38,543 bases of DNA from Oscillospiraceae bacterium (GCA_029012465.1 JAQXMD010000035.1:1-38543); one strand, 5' to 3'. Positions 23,764-31,855 are shown, numbered from the stretch's first letter. Translations and numbers: made by a program. Notes: generated by a model not told the origin, from the sequence alone.

Positions 23764-26625
23764 TTATTCAAACAGGAAGGATGTGTAGTTTTTGAGCATG
23801 GCGTTGATATTGGAGGTGTTGGGGATATAGCCATCATAGTTCGTGAAGGTCTTGAAGGTGTATTTTGATGGATTGATTCCTGCAAGCTCCACAGCCTTGC
23901 CGTTCTGAATCTTGTAGAAGTGTTCTACTGCGCCGTAGCCGTTGACCCATGAAAAGCTATAGATGAGGTTCTGTCTGGGTACAAATCGTGCCGTACCAAA
24001 GTCTCCGAAGCATCCAAGATTTACAGCCTGACCGTTGTAATATGTAATGATTTCTGAAGCGGACACGTGGAAATCACCTTGAGAAATCAGCAGCTCCGGA
24101 ATGTTGTCACTGTCAATATAGGCAAGGGCAAACCGGTCGTATTTGGTGTTGCGTTCCTTCAGAAGCTCCGCATAGGCCTCCAGCCATGCCTTACTGGTCA
24201 GCACAACAGTCTGCTGGGAGTTGGTGACAACGAAGTCCTCGGAGTAGGAGATGCCGTTTACCGCAGCGGAGGCGTTGTAGCTGCCGGGGTAGAGGTAGAT
24301 GTGCTTGCCGCTGGCAACGGAGTTGGTAACATCGTCGGAGCGGGTGACGGTTGCGGTACCGTTCAGGAGCTTCTTGCTGTCGTCCTCGATGCGGAAATTG
24401 GTGCGGTAGACATAGTTTTCACATCGTCCGAAGTCGAAGGTGGTAGCTCCCTTATAGGGGCTGATGAGTTCGTTGACTACTGAAACATGGAATACGAGGG
24501 TCATTTCGTCACAGACGGAGACTGCTTTTTCCAGCTCCTTTTTCAGCTCCAGCTTCTCTCCGTTGGGCAAGGTGAAATCTACGGCGCAGCCGGCACTCAC
24601 TTCCGCGTAGGGCATTGCGGTACCATCCAGACAGAAGCTGCAGGCGTGCTCCCTGCTGGCAGCGCTGTTCTGATAACTGCCGGGGGTCACATCCACATCG
24701 GCCAATGCCTCGATTTTGCCGCCCAGTCCACCATGGGCCTCTACGTCAAAGATGGAGCCGAGACCCACCTCAAAATTCACGGTAGGGCCAAGCTTTACCT
24801 CTATCTCGACCTGTGCATCAATGTCGTTGATGTTTGTATGGACAGTAGAGGTCAGGTTCTTGCTCAGGAGCGTTTGGTGGATGCCGATGGTGCCGCTGGT
24901 AGACATGTCCATCACTGCCTTGCCGCTGAGTGCAGCGTCCAGCTGGAATGCCAGATTCAACTCAAAATTAAACTTTTGAAGGGCGTCGGGAAGAATGTCG
25001 GTGTCAAGGCCCCAGATCACCATGTCAATGATCTGCTCATTGTCGTCAAAGTCGTTGGTGGCTTCCACTGTGAAGGTGCCTTCACTGTCCAGATCAACAT
25101 ATGCGTCCAGTTCAAACCAGGGCGTGGACACATCAACGGTCGTATCCGTAAAGGGCAGATTGATGGAACCAAAATCCTTGCTCCAAACAACTTCCAGATG
25201 GGGTGTCAAAGTACCGGAGAACTCCGGTGAGATTTTGTAGGGACCATATTGCAGATACACATCCTTGATGTCAAAGGGGTAGGCGGTCAGAGGGGTATTG
25301 ATATCCTCGAAGATCCCCTCCATGGAATCTCCCTGCGCCTTTTCCTGCGTTCCCATAATTTTGATGTGCAGGTAGGAATAGATTTCATCAATGTCGGCAT
25401 CCCGGTAGTAGACCTTCATTCCGGACCCTGTGCTTTTTGTGGATGTTACCACAAAGGTGTGGTAAGCATCTTCGGTTTCCAGACAGACGGGATCACCGAC
25501 CTTGAGGGCTTTACCTGCCGCGGAGGTGAGGGTGAACCACGCTCCGGTGGAATCGGAACCGGAAGCGGGAGAAGCTTCATTGACGTAGCGGGTGTCTTCG
25601 TTGAAAACCGCAAAGTTGGTTTCAGGATCGGCATCGAAGTTCTGAACCAGATCGGCGTCGAAATCGTAGATGTCCTTTTCGTCGAATTCCCGATAGGCGG
25701 CGGAATAACGGGTGATAATCAGGGGCTCGGTCAGTTCGTTGCCCTTCAGGTCCTTCATGGTGGCCCGGAGCATGAAGGTATCGGGAACCTTGTCCTTCGG
25801 GAACGAGACCTTTGCCTGTTTGATGGTGGTGCCGGAGAGAACCTTCACGGTGCTGGTTTCAATCACGGTGCTGAGATCGTCCTTTAACAGCTCCACCTGG
25901 ATGTTTGCGGCCTGCGCGGCGGTATAATATACGGTGACAGTGCCGCTGTCCATGACCATGTCCGCAAGGCTGTCTGCTGCTTCCGGCAAACGGAGGGAAT
26001 TGGCCAGCTTGCAGAACACAGTGGCGGCCTCTGCACGGGTGGCGTTGGCCTTAGGGTTGAAGTTTCGGTTTTCATCGCCGCTGATGATACCGGAAACCCG
26101 CATGGCTTCCAGGGCGCTGACCGCATAGCTGGAAACCTGAGAAGCATCCCGGAAAAAGGGCACAGGATTTTCGGTTTTTGCCAGTGTCAGATTGCTTTGG
26201 TTCACATAACGATAGATGAAGGTGGCCATCTGTTCCCGGGTGATGTTGGTGCCAAGACCGAAAACACCCACGTCGACGCCGCTGGTCACGCGGCTTGCGT
26301 AAGCCCAGGCGATATAGGGGGAGTACCATTGCCCGGAGGGAACGTCCTTGAACCCTGTGGGCATATCCTTGTAGGCTGTTTTGTCAATCCCTGCCACACG
26401 ACCGAGAATTGCAATGAACATTTCACGGGTCAGTGGCTCATTGGGGGCAAACCGGGTGTCGGTCACGCCGTACATAAGCCCCTGCTGATAGGCTTCGGTC
26501 ACGGAACGATAATACCAGCTGCTGGCGGGAACATCCGTGAAGGGATTGTCGGCGGCTGCTGCGGGCATTGTAAAGGCCGACAGGAGCATCAGCGACACAA
26601 GAATACTCAAGAGCTTTCTTTTCAT
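23764..26625 (-). CDS. Secreted SLH-domain surface protein
   Basis: A 953-residue exported protein. The signal peptide is clear: MKRKLLS, a hydrophobic stretch and AMPAAA-like cleavage near residue 25 (FTMPAAAA, then DNPFTDV). Three S-layer homology repeats follow (about 27-80, 89-140 and 155-210; marked by FTDVP-SSWYY, FKDVPSGQWYS and FRDASQVSS, each ending in a TREMF/TREQM/TRAEA segment), which normally anchor proteins to pyruvylated wall polymers. The middle ~600 residues are beta-rich and not recognised. A C-terminal region includes AYIDSDNIPELLI, a motif I associate with extracellular proteins of gut Clostridia. Ligand unknown. ATG 26625 is chosen because GGAG lies 9 bases upstream. dfrA lies upstream on the same strand, but this gene has its own promoter. 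Confidence 0.9.
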   Translation of the reverse strand: MKRKLLSILVSLMLLSAFTMPAAAADNPFTDVPASSWYYRSVTEAYQQGLMYGVTDTRFAPNEPLTREMFIAILGRVAGIDKTAYKDMPTGFKDVPSGQWYSPYIAWAYASRVTSGVDVGVFGLGTNITREQMATFIYRYVNQSNLTLAKTENPVPFFRDASQVSSYAVSALEAMRVSGIISGDENRNFNPKANATRAEAATVFCKLANSLRLPEAADSLADMVMDSGTVTVYYTAAQAANIQVELLKDDLSTVIETSTVKVLSGTTIKQAKVSFPKDKVPDTFMLRATMKDLKGNELTEPLIITRYSAAYREFDEKDIYDFDADLVQNFDADPETNFAVFNEDTRYVNEASPASGSDSTGAWFTLTSAAGKALKVGDPVCLETEDAYHTFVVTSTKSTGSGMKVYYRDADIDEIYSYLHIKIMGTQEKAQGDSMEGIFEDINTPLTAYPFDIKDVYLQYGPYKISPEFSGTLTPHLEVVWSKDFGSINLPFTDTTVDVSTPWFELDAYVDLDSEGTFTVEATNDFDDNEQIIDMVIWGLDTDILPDALQKFNFELNLAFQLDAALSGKAVMDMSTSGTIGIHQTLLSKNLTSTVHTNINDIDAQVEIEVKLGPTVNFEVGLGSIFDVEAHGGLGGKIEALADVDVTPGSYQNSAASREHACSFCLDGTAMPYAEVSAGCAVDFTLPNGEKLELKKELEKAVSVCDEMTLVFHVSVVNELISPYKGATTFDFGRCENYVYRTNFRIEDDSKKLLNGTATVTRSDDVTNSVASGKHIYLYPGSYNASAAVNGISYSEDFVVTNSQQTVVLTSKAWLEAYAELLKERNTKYDRFALAYIDSDNIPELLISQGDFHVSASEIITYYNGQAVNLGCFGDFGTARFVPRQNLIYSFSWVNGYGAVEHFYKIQNGKAVELAGINPSKYTFKTFTNYDGYIPNTSNINAMLKNYTSFLFE

Positions 26626-26658
26626 TGGCATACACTCCATTCTGGTAAGGGTAGTTTT

Positions 26659-26687
26659 ATCATAGCAAGTCTTTGGGAAAAAAACAA
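26659..26687 (-). promoter_or_regulatory. Promoter of the SLH-protein gene
   Basis: On the minus strand TTGTTT (26687-26682), a 17-base spacer and TATGAT (26664-26659), about 34 bases before the start codon. Confidence 0.7.
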
Positions 26688-26727
26688 GAGTCGACACCAA
26701 AAGCAGGAGTGGCTCGCGCCTTCTTCC

Positions 26728-27243
26728 CTAGTCCTGCTGTCCCGGAATTGTGAGGGGAGAATGATTTACATAATCCATATACTGAAACCGGATTCCGTTT
26801 TCCTCCTGCATTGGACCAACGGCTTCCAGCTCCCAGCCGGGAATTGTGTCAAGGGAGGGGAAAAAGGTATCTGCTTCCGGGGCGGCGTATGTCCGGGTGA
26901 TTTTTGCCCGCCGGCAGTAGGGGAGCAGTGCGTCATAGACACTGCCGCCGCCGATGATAAAAATGTCCTCCGGATCGCACGGCTGAAGCCGCTGAAACAG
27001 GCCGGAAAGGGTTTGAAATACCTCTGCGCCGGGGACATGGGAAAGGGTGGAGGAGAGAATCAGGTTGGTTCTGCCCGGGAGGGGCTTTTTGCCCGGAAGA
27101 GCCTCCAGGGTTCGCCTGCCCATGACGATGGTTTTGCCAAGGGTCAAACGGCGAAAGCGGTGCAGGTCTGATGGGATATAAAACAGCTGATCTCCCCGGA
27201 ACCCGATGCCGCCGTTCCGGGCGACGTTTACAAGGATCTGCAT
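26728..27243 (-). CDS. dfrA: Dihydrofolate reductase
   Basis: A 171-residue NADPH-dependent reductase regenerating tetrahydrofolate. Recognisable motifs: the catalytic acid in IPSDL (Asp26), the cofactor-binding GKTIVMGRRT, the PGRTNLILS segment and the IIGGGSVYDALLP motif. The Met20-loop region is unusual: where most enzymes have Leu-Pro-Trp before the catalytic region, this one has Gln-Leu-Phe (19-21), so the near-invariant Trp and Pro are replaced. A GGGGG ribosome binding site precedes ATG 27243. It is divergent from a ThyX-family gene, sharing a 170-base control region. Confidence 0.88.
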   Translation of the reverse strand: MQILVNVARNGGIGFRGDQLFYIPSDLHRFRRLTLGKTIVMGRRTLEALPGKKPLPGRTNLILSSTLSHVPGAEVFQTLSGLFQRLQPCDPEDIFIIGGGSVYDALLPYCRRAKITRTYAAPEADTFFPSLDTIPGWELEAVGPMQEENGIRFQYMDYVNHSPLTIPGQQD

Positions 27244-27273
27244 GGAATAACCCCCTTGTTGCGGATGAAATTC

Positions 27274-27302
27274 ATCATAACATAAGGGAAAAATGATTAC
27301 AA
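27274..27302 (-). promoter_or_regulatory. Promoter of dfrA
   Basis: On the minus strand TTGTAA (27302-27297), a 17-base spacer and TATGAT (27279-27274), 31 bases before the dfrA start. Confidence 0.75.
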
Positions 27303-27325
27303 GGGGACGGAAACAGGCTGTATAC

Positions 27326-27354
27326 TTGCATTATGGATAAAAAACGATTATAAT
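27326..27354 (+). promoter_or_regulatory. Promoter of the ThyX-like gene
   Basis: TTGCAT (27326-27331), a 17-base spacer and a perfect TATAAT (27349-27354). It stands back to back with the dfrA promoter, the two -35 boxes about 24 bases apart. Confidence 0.8.
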
Positions 27355-27413
27355 CAATGTGCAACTTGTCTGAAAGTACAGGAAACCCCTGTTTGTGATT
27401 GAGGAGGAAGTGT

Positions 27414-28088
27414 ATGGTACAGATTCATGAGGATATTACCACCAGAAACCCCATTACCATGATCGGCTTTGAGGCCGGTGTGTGCTGGGGCGCCGATGTG
27501 ACGGATCAGGAGAAAAACTATAAGCGGGGCCTCAGCTGCCTCCGGTCTGAGCATGGCCGAACCTTTGAGTTTCCGGATGTCTATATGACATTGGACGGTT
27601 ATTCTGCCCGGGTGATTCGGGAGTGGTACACCCACATTGGCGGCAGTCCCACACGGCTTCAGGCCAGCACCCGCTACATTGACTATGAGCATGGCTTTGA
27701 CTATGTGACCCCTCCCAGCATTTCCGGAAATGAAGAAGCAGCGAAGGTCTATGAGGACATGATGGCCCATATTCGCCTGAGTCTCGAAAAGCTGGACGAG
27801 CTTGGGGTTCCCCGGGAGGATTCCGCATTGGGACTGCCCCTTGGCATGACCACCAAAATCGTCTGCAAGCACAATTTGCGGAACCTCATCGACATGTCCC
27901 ATCAGCGGATGTGTACCCGGGCCTATCATGAGTACCGGAAGCTCTTTTCCGATGTATGCAAGGCCCTGTCTGAATACTCCGAGGAGTGGGCCTATCTCGT
28001 GAAGCACTATTTTGTCCCCAAGTGCGACTACATGGGCTTCTGTAAGGAAGCAAAAAGCTGCGGCAGAAAGCCAAAGCGTTCAGAATAA
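27414..28088 (+). CDS. thyX: Divergent flavin-dependent thymidylate synthase (ThyX family)
   Basis: A 224-residue protein that I place in the ThyX family, which makes dTMP from dUMP using methylene-tetrahydrofolate, FAD and NADPH. Support: ARVIREWYTHIGG followed by RLQASTRY (81-88), corresponding to the end of the ThyX motif (S-x-R-Y), and a C-terminal NLRNLIDMSHQRM followed by RAYHEYR, matching the family's C-terminal helix pattern. The canonical RHR triplet that precedes this motif is not present at the aligned place (Ile-Gly-Gly region, 75-77). The tail has three cysteines with C-x5-C-x5-C spacing (PKCDYMGFC onward). Start ATG 27414 has GAGGAGG upstream. Divergent from dfrA, consistent with folate/thymidylate work; catalytic competence is uncertain. 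Confidence 0.68.
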   Translation: MVQIHEDITTRNPITMIGFEAGVCWGADVTDQEKNYKRGLSCLRSEHGRTFEFPDVYMTLDGYSARVIREWYTHIGGSPTRLQASTRYIDYEHGFDYVTPPSISGNEEAAKVYEDMMAHIRLSLEKLDELGVPREDSALGLPLGMTTKIVCKHNLRNLIDMSHQRMCTRAYHEYRKLFSDVCKALSEYSEEWAYLVKHYFVPKCDYMGFCKEAKSCGRKPKRSE

Positions 28089-28106
28089 TAAAATAGGATG
28101 GAAGAT

Positions 28107-29279
28107 ATGACATTTCAGGACTTAAACATCAGTAACGAAATACTTCAGGCTCTGGAGAAAAAGGGCTACACCACTCCCACACAGGTTCAGGAGGAGGCCA
28201 TTGGCCCTCTGCTGGAGTGGCGGGATGTGATTGCCAAGGCGCCCACCGGCACCGGTAAGACCTTCGCCTTCGGCATTCCTGTGATCGAGCACATTGACCC
28301 CCAGTCCGAGGCCATTCAGGCGGCCATTCTGGCGCCCACTCGGGAGCTGGCCCTGCAGATCGGCGATGAGCTCCGGTCACTTCTGACCTTCAAGCCCGGC
28401 ATTCGGGTGGCTGTGCTCTACGGCGGTCAGCGAATGGATGCCCAGCTGAAGCAGCTCAAGAGAAATCCCCAGATCGTGGTGGCTACCCCCGGACGTCTCA
28501 TGGATCACTATAAGCGGAAAAACGTCCGGTTTGACGGCATCAAGACCGTGATTCTGGACGAGGCTGACCGGATGCTGGACATGGGCTTCTTCAAGGACGT
28601 CACCGGCATCATTGAAAAGATGAAGAACCGCACCAATATGGGCCTGTTCTCCGCAACGATTTCTCAGGAGGTCATGACCGTCAGCTGGATGTATCAGCGG
28701 GACGAGGTGGAGATCACCGTTCAGCCCAAGGAGGAGAGCAAGCCCGATATTGTCCAGTACTCCATCTCCTGCAACAGCCTGGAAAAGCTGCTGACCACCA
28801 TTGAACTGATCGAGACCCAGAAGTTTGAGCGGGTGATGATCTTCTGCAATACCAAGCACATGTGTCAGCGGCTCTGTGACGACATGAAGAACCGCAGCTT
28901 CTCTGTGGACTGCCTCCACGGCGATATTCGCCAGAGCCAGCGGGAAAGGGTTATGCAGCGGTTCCGTGACGGAAAGCTGGATGTGCTGGTGGCTACGGAT
29001 GTAGCCTCCCGGGGCATTGACGTGGACGATGTGGACTGCGTCATCAACTATGACCTCCCCGATGAGAATGAGTATTATATTCACAGAATCGGCCGTACAG
29101 GCCGGGCCAGAAAGAAGGGCATGGCCTTTACCCTCCTTGGCTCTCTGCTGGAAAAGGCCAAGCTGGACGAGATCGCCAAGTATTCCAACTTCAAAGTGAC
29201 CCCCGTGAAGATTCTGAAGGATGGAACTCTGAAGGAAGAAGAGGTCAAAAAGCCTCAGGTCAAGCTCAAGTACCGATGA
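28107..29279 (+). CDS. DEAD-box RNA helicase
   Basis: A 390-residue ATP-dependent RNA helicase, core domains only. Q motif near the start (TTPTQVQEEAI), Walker A APTGTGKT (45-52), PTREL, DEAD (151-154), SAT in FSATIS, and the C-terminal HRIGRTGRARKKG. There is no long C-terminal RNA-binding extension, so it is a minimal member closer to RhlE/CshB type than DeaD/CshA. The likely roles are ribosome assembly or mRNA turnover. ATG 28107 has AGGA 8 bases upstream; ATG 28098 overlaps that site. The stop overlaps the next start by four bases. Confidence 0.92.
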   Translation: MTFQDLNISNEILQALEKKGYTTPTQVQEEAIGPLLEWRDVIAKAPTGTGKTFAFGIPVIEHIDPQSEAIQAAILAPTRELALQIGDELRSLLTFKPGIRVAVLYGGQRMDAQLKQLKRNPQIVVATPGRLMDHYKRKNVRFDGIKTVILDEADRMLDMGFFKDVTGIIEKMKNRTNMGLFSATISQEVMTVSWMYQRDEVEITVQPKEESKPDIVQYSISCNSLEKLLTTIELIETQKFERVMIFCNTKHMCQRLCDDMKNRSFSVDCLHGDIRQSQRERVMQRFRDGKLDVLVATDVASRGIDVDDVDCVINYDLPDENEYYIHRIGRTGRARKKGMAFTLLGSLLEKAKLDEIAKYSNFKVTPVKILKDGTLKEEEVKKPQVKLKYR

Positions 29280-30205
29280 GAACCTATTCACAGGCTGAAC
29301 GGTGTCTGCTCCTTCTGTACGCCCTGCCGGATGAGGGGAAGCCCCTGCCGGAAAGGCTCTACCGGAAGCTGTTCGAGGCCTTTCGGAGCCTGTCCCCACA
29401 GACGGGGAACGCAGATGGGCAGGTGGACATTCCGACTCTGCTGGAGCTGGGAGCCGCCCAGTGGGAAGCAGAAGAGATTTTGTCCCGGCTGGAGCGGGAG
29501 ACCCTTCTGGAGCCCTTTTTGCGGAATCTTCACGACCTTGGTATACAGGTTGTCACCCGGATCAGTCCGGAGTATCCCCGGCGGCTTCGGGAAACCCTTG
29601 GAGACCGGGCACCACTGATCCTCTATTGCCTTGGAAACACCGGGCTGTTTGCAAAGGAATGCATCTCTCTGGTGGGGTCCCGAAAGCTGCTGCCCCTTGG
29701 ACGGGATTTTTCCCGGAGGGCAGGCAGGGAGATTGCCCGGCAGGGCTATACCTACTGCTCCGGCGGCGCTCTGGGCGCGGATACGGAAGGGTTTCAGGCG
29801 GCGGACAGCCAGGGGGGCACGGCGGTGCTGTTCCTTGCGGATGCTCTGGTATCCCAGGGAAAACGGGAGCTGTACAAAAAGGCGTTGGAGGAGAAACGGC
29901 TGCTGCTGGTCAGCGAGCATGGTTGGGATATTCCTTTTTCCACGGCCCGGGCCTATTCCCGGAACCGTCTCATTCACGCCATGGGACAGAAGGTCCTCGT
30001 TGCCCAGTCTGATGCGGGCTTCGGCGGCACCTGGCAGGGAACGGTGGAAAACCTCAAGGCAAAATGGAGCCCCTGCTTTGTGAGCACAGAGCTACGGGAG
30101 CATCCCGGAACAAAAGCCCTGCTGGAGCAGGGCTGCAGCCCGGTTTCCACAGAGGAACTGATGAATCTCAAAGGGCTGGAGCCAAGTCAGACCAGTTTAT
30201 TCTAA
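29276..30205 (+). CDS. DprA/Smf-like DNA-processing protein
   Basis: A 309-residue protein with a Rossmann-like Smf core. DprA binds single-stranded DNA and loads RecA in natural transformation. Recognisable: SPEYPRRLRETLGDRAPLIL (the segment before the core), the SLVGSRK turn, a glycine motif SGGALGADTEGFQA (canonical DprA has SGxAxGIDxxAH) and SRNRLIHAMGQKVLV. The replaced His at the end of the glycine motif and the absence of a C-terminal winged helix mark it as a divergent paralogue rather than the standard DprA. Its start overlaps the helicase stop (ATGA), so the two are translationally coupled, an unusual partnership. Confidence 0.78.
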   Translation: MRTYSQAERCLLLLYALPDEGKPLPERLYRKLFEAFRSLSPQTGNADGQVDIPTLLELGAAQWEAEEILSRLERETLLEPFLRNLHDLGIQVVTRISPEYPRRLRETLGDRAPLILYCLGNTGLFAKECISLVGSRKLLPLGRDFSRRAGREIARQGYTYCSGGALGADTEGFQAADSQGGTAVLFLADALVSQGKRELYKKALEEKRLLLVSEHGWDIPFSTARAYSRNRLIHAMGQKVLVAQSDAGFGGTWQGTVENLKAKWSPCFVSTELREHPGTKALLEQGCSPVSTEELMNLKGLEPSQTSLF

Positions 30206-30217
30206 GGAGGAAAGGGT

Positions 30218-30454
30218 ATGCTGAAGTGGATCTTTCACAAAAGAGAGCTGCTCACGACCTTCGACGGGGCAGAATACCGCCGGGTGTGTCAGTGTCTGGC
30301 CGATGGAAAGATACCCTACCGCACCAAATGGGTGGATATGACACCGGGGCAGGAACGGACCGGCGGCTTCGGCGTGAAGAAGCAGATGCAGTATTATGTC
30401 TATGTTCTGGATTCTGATCTGGATGAGGCAGCTTTTCTCATTCGAAAACCGTAA
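30218..30454 (+). CDS. Small protein of unknown function (78 residues)
   Basis: A basic soluble protein beginning MLKWIFHKRELLTTFD and ending in DEAAFLIRKP, with no signal peptide or membrane span. The layout, in which an N-terminal TTFDGAEYRRVCQCLADGKI segment is followed by a beta-rich VYVLD segment, faintly recalls DUF2007-type small domains (a signal-transducing-protein-like fold), but this is a guess. A strong AAGGAGG stands at good spacing before ATG, and the gene follows the DprA-like gene by 12 bases, so it belongs to the same operon. Confidence 0.75.
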   Translation: MLKWIFHKRELLTTFDGAEYRRVCQCLADGKIPYRTKWVDMTPGQERTGGFGVKKQMQYYVYVLDSDLDEAAFLIRKP

Positions 30455-30472
30455 AATGATGCACCATTATTT

Positions 30473-30516
30473 CTCCCTCACATAAACTGCAATGGAAGCT
30501 GATTTATGTGAGGGAG
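30473..30516 (+). promoter_or_regulatory. Hairpin that masks the ribosome binding site of the cysteine-rich gene
   Basis: CTCCCTCACATAAA (30473-30486) pairs perfectly over 14 bp with TTTATGTGAGGGAG (30503-30516), 16-base loop. The 3' arm contains the GGGAG part of the ribosome binding site GGGAGGA for ATG 30524. No T run follows. As RNA, the structure would hide the site; opening by a factor, by temperature or by incoming ribosomes would be needed. The stem is clear; regulatory function is inference. Confidence 0.75.
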
Positions 30517-30523
30517 GAATTTT

Positions 30524-31462
30524 ATGAGTTGCATCAATACCGTTTCGGATTTTGGCAATGTTCGGGAGGCAGTCTGCGTCAGCGTACAGAAGATCATGGA
30601 CGCATGCCGGGATCAGGACTGCATGGAGGAGATTCCGGTTTATTTGACCCAGTGCAGCCAGGAAACCCTGAACTGTGCCACATCTGTAAAGGCCCGGTGT
30701 GCAGAGCTGCTCTATGCGGATGTGGATGTGGAGCCGGTGTGCTATCGGGAGGGATACTATGATGTATCCATTCAGTATTACTATCGGGTCATTGCGGATG
30801 CAGTTCTCTGCGCGGTCCGTCCTGTGACCATCTACGGACTTGCCACATTTGGCAAACGGCTGACGCTTTTCGGAGGCGAAAACGGTGCCATGCTGTTCTC
30901 CTCCAATTCCGGGCGCAGCTGGGAGCCCCAGCCGGAGGCTGTGGTGGAGGTCATTGATCCGGTGGTCTTGCAGACAAAGATCGTGGATATGGCCCATTGC
31001 CGCAGCGGTGACAAGTGTTGCTGTGTGGAAAGCGGCCTGCCGGCTCCGGTGGCGGAGGCCTTTGATGATGAACTGGTACTCAGTGGCATGGAGCGGCAGC
31101 TTCAGGTCACATTGGGACAGTTCGGACTGGTACGGCTTCAGCGTCAGACCCAGCTGCTGATCCCCAGCTATGACTACTGTATGCCCGATGAGGATTGCTG
31201 TGAAAACGGGTGCAAGCCCCAGGAATGCCCCTGTGAGACCTTTGCGAAGATGGAATTCCCCATCCGGGCGTTCTTCCCCCAGTCGGATGCAACATCCCTT
31301 TGCTCCTGCGCCACGCCTGCAACAAACGCTGCGCCTGTTCCGCCTGCCTGCTGCAATACCTGCACCACTGCAGCCCCTGTGCAGGAGGAAACTTCGGAAC
31401 CACAGGAGGAGCGGCTGCCCACCAGAACCATTCCCGTCACAGGGGGGAACAGAAGGACATAA
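30524..31462 (+). CDS. Cysteine-rich conserved protein, function unknown
   Basis: A 312-residue protein with more than twenty cysteines and no signal peptide. The N-terminal half has FGNVREAVCVSVQKI, then DACRDQDCMEEIPVYLTQ and VEPVCYREGYYDV. The C-terminal ~100 residues are low-complexity: Cys clusters (ending in CCENGCKPQECPC), Ala/Pro/Thr stretches and an acidic tail. I have the impression of a family restricted to Clostridia in which the DSC/DAC-x2-xDC-x-E segment is conserved; a spore-coat or metal-binding role would suit Cys-rich, unexported proteins of such bacteria, but nothing here proves it. Expression is likely limited by the hairpin over its ribosome binding site. Confidence 0.8.
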   Translation: MSCINTVSDFGNVREAVCVSVQKIMDACRDQDCMEEIPVYLTQCSQETLNCATSVKARCAELLYADVDVEPVCYREGYYDVSIQYYYRVIADAVLCAVRPVTIYGLATFGKRLTLFGGENGAMLFSSNSGRSWEPQPEAVVEVIDPVVLQTKIVDMAHCRSGDKCCCVESGLPAPVAEAFDDELVLSGMERQLQVTLGQFGLVRLQRQTQLLIPSYDYCMPDEDCCENGCKPQECPCETFAKMEFPIRAFFPQSDATSLCSCATPATNAAPVPPACCNTCTTAAPVQEETSEPQEERLPTRTIPVTGGNRRT

Positions 31463-31476
31463 GCACGAAAGCTCTG

Positions 31477-31511
31477 TGCTCCCGGAGATTTCAGGTCTCC
31501 GGGAGCAATTT
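31477..31511 (+). terminator. Terminator after the cysteine-rich gene
   Basis: TGCTCCCGGAGA (31477-31488) pairs with TCTCCGGGAGCA (31496-31507), 12 bp and a 7-base loop, followed by a short T run (ATTTT). Confidence 0.85.
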
Positions 31512-31592
31512 TATGAGGAATTGTCATATGTGACAAGAATGCCGGTGCAAAAGGGGCCTTTTTGAACAATCCCCCAAAATGAAAAAAGTCCC

Positions 31593-31621
31593 TTGACAGA
31601 AATGCAGGATAGTGTTATGAT
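31593..31621 (+). promoter_or_regulatory. Promoter of the lysine-riboswitch transcript
   Basis: Consensus TTGACA (31593-31598), a 17-base spacer and TATGAT (31616-31621). Transcription would begin near 31628, just before the riboswitch. Confidence 0.88.
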
Positions 31622-31634
31622 TCTTGCATAAATA

Positions 31635-31800
31635 GTGATGCGAATAGAGGCGCGGCAAACATCAGTACCGACCATTTCGGGCCAGACAGCCGGAAGGGAA
31701 AGGGAATGCCGCCGAAGAAACTGCGGCGTGTCTGAGCTGCTGTTGTCTGGGCCGGGGGAGAAGATCCGTCGGACTGCCACCAATGTGGAGCGCTAGGAGC
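31635..31800 (+). promoter_or_regulatory. Lysine riboswitch (L box)
   Basis: The conserved core is easily seen: ATAGAGGCGCGG near the 5' side, an AGTA segment (about 31673), GAAGGGAAAGGG followed by GCCGCCGAAG (about 31691-31716), CTGGGCCGGGGGAG, a GTCGGACTGCCAC segment and the closing GTGGAGCGCTA (31785-31795). These match the L-box order. A terminator lies 25 bases downstream, so lysine binding should cause early termination of the transporter operon. This identifies lysine (or closely related diamino acids) as the probable substrate of the downstream ABC system. Confidence 0.92.
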
Positions 31801-31825
31801 GGATGGATCTCTTTGGAGTGTATTT

Positions 31826-31855
31826 GCCACGGCGTGCTGTTCGCTGTGGCTTTTT
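31826..31855 (+). terminator. Lysine riboswitch expression-platform terminator
   Basis: GCCACGGCG (31826-31834) pairs with CGCTGTGGC (31842-31850), one G-T wobble, followed by TTTTT. It is 26 bases before the start of the binding-protein gene. Confidence 0.9.

Noticed and set aside
24067-25887. Several plus-strand frames opposite the SLH gene
   Set aside because: No start signals, no motifs, and the opposite strand carries a signal peptide and SLH repeats.
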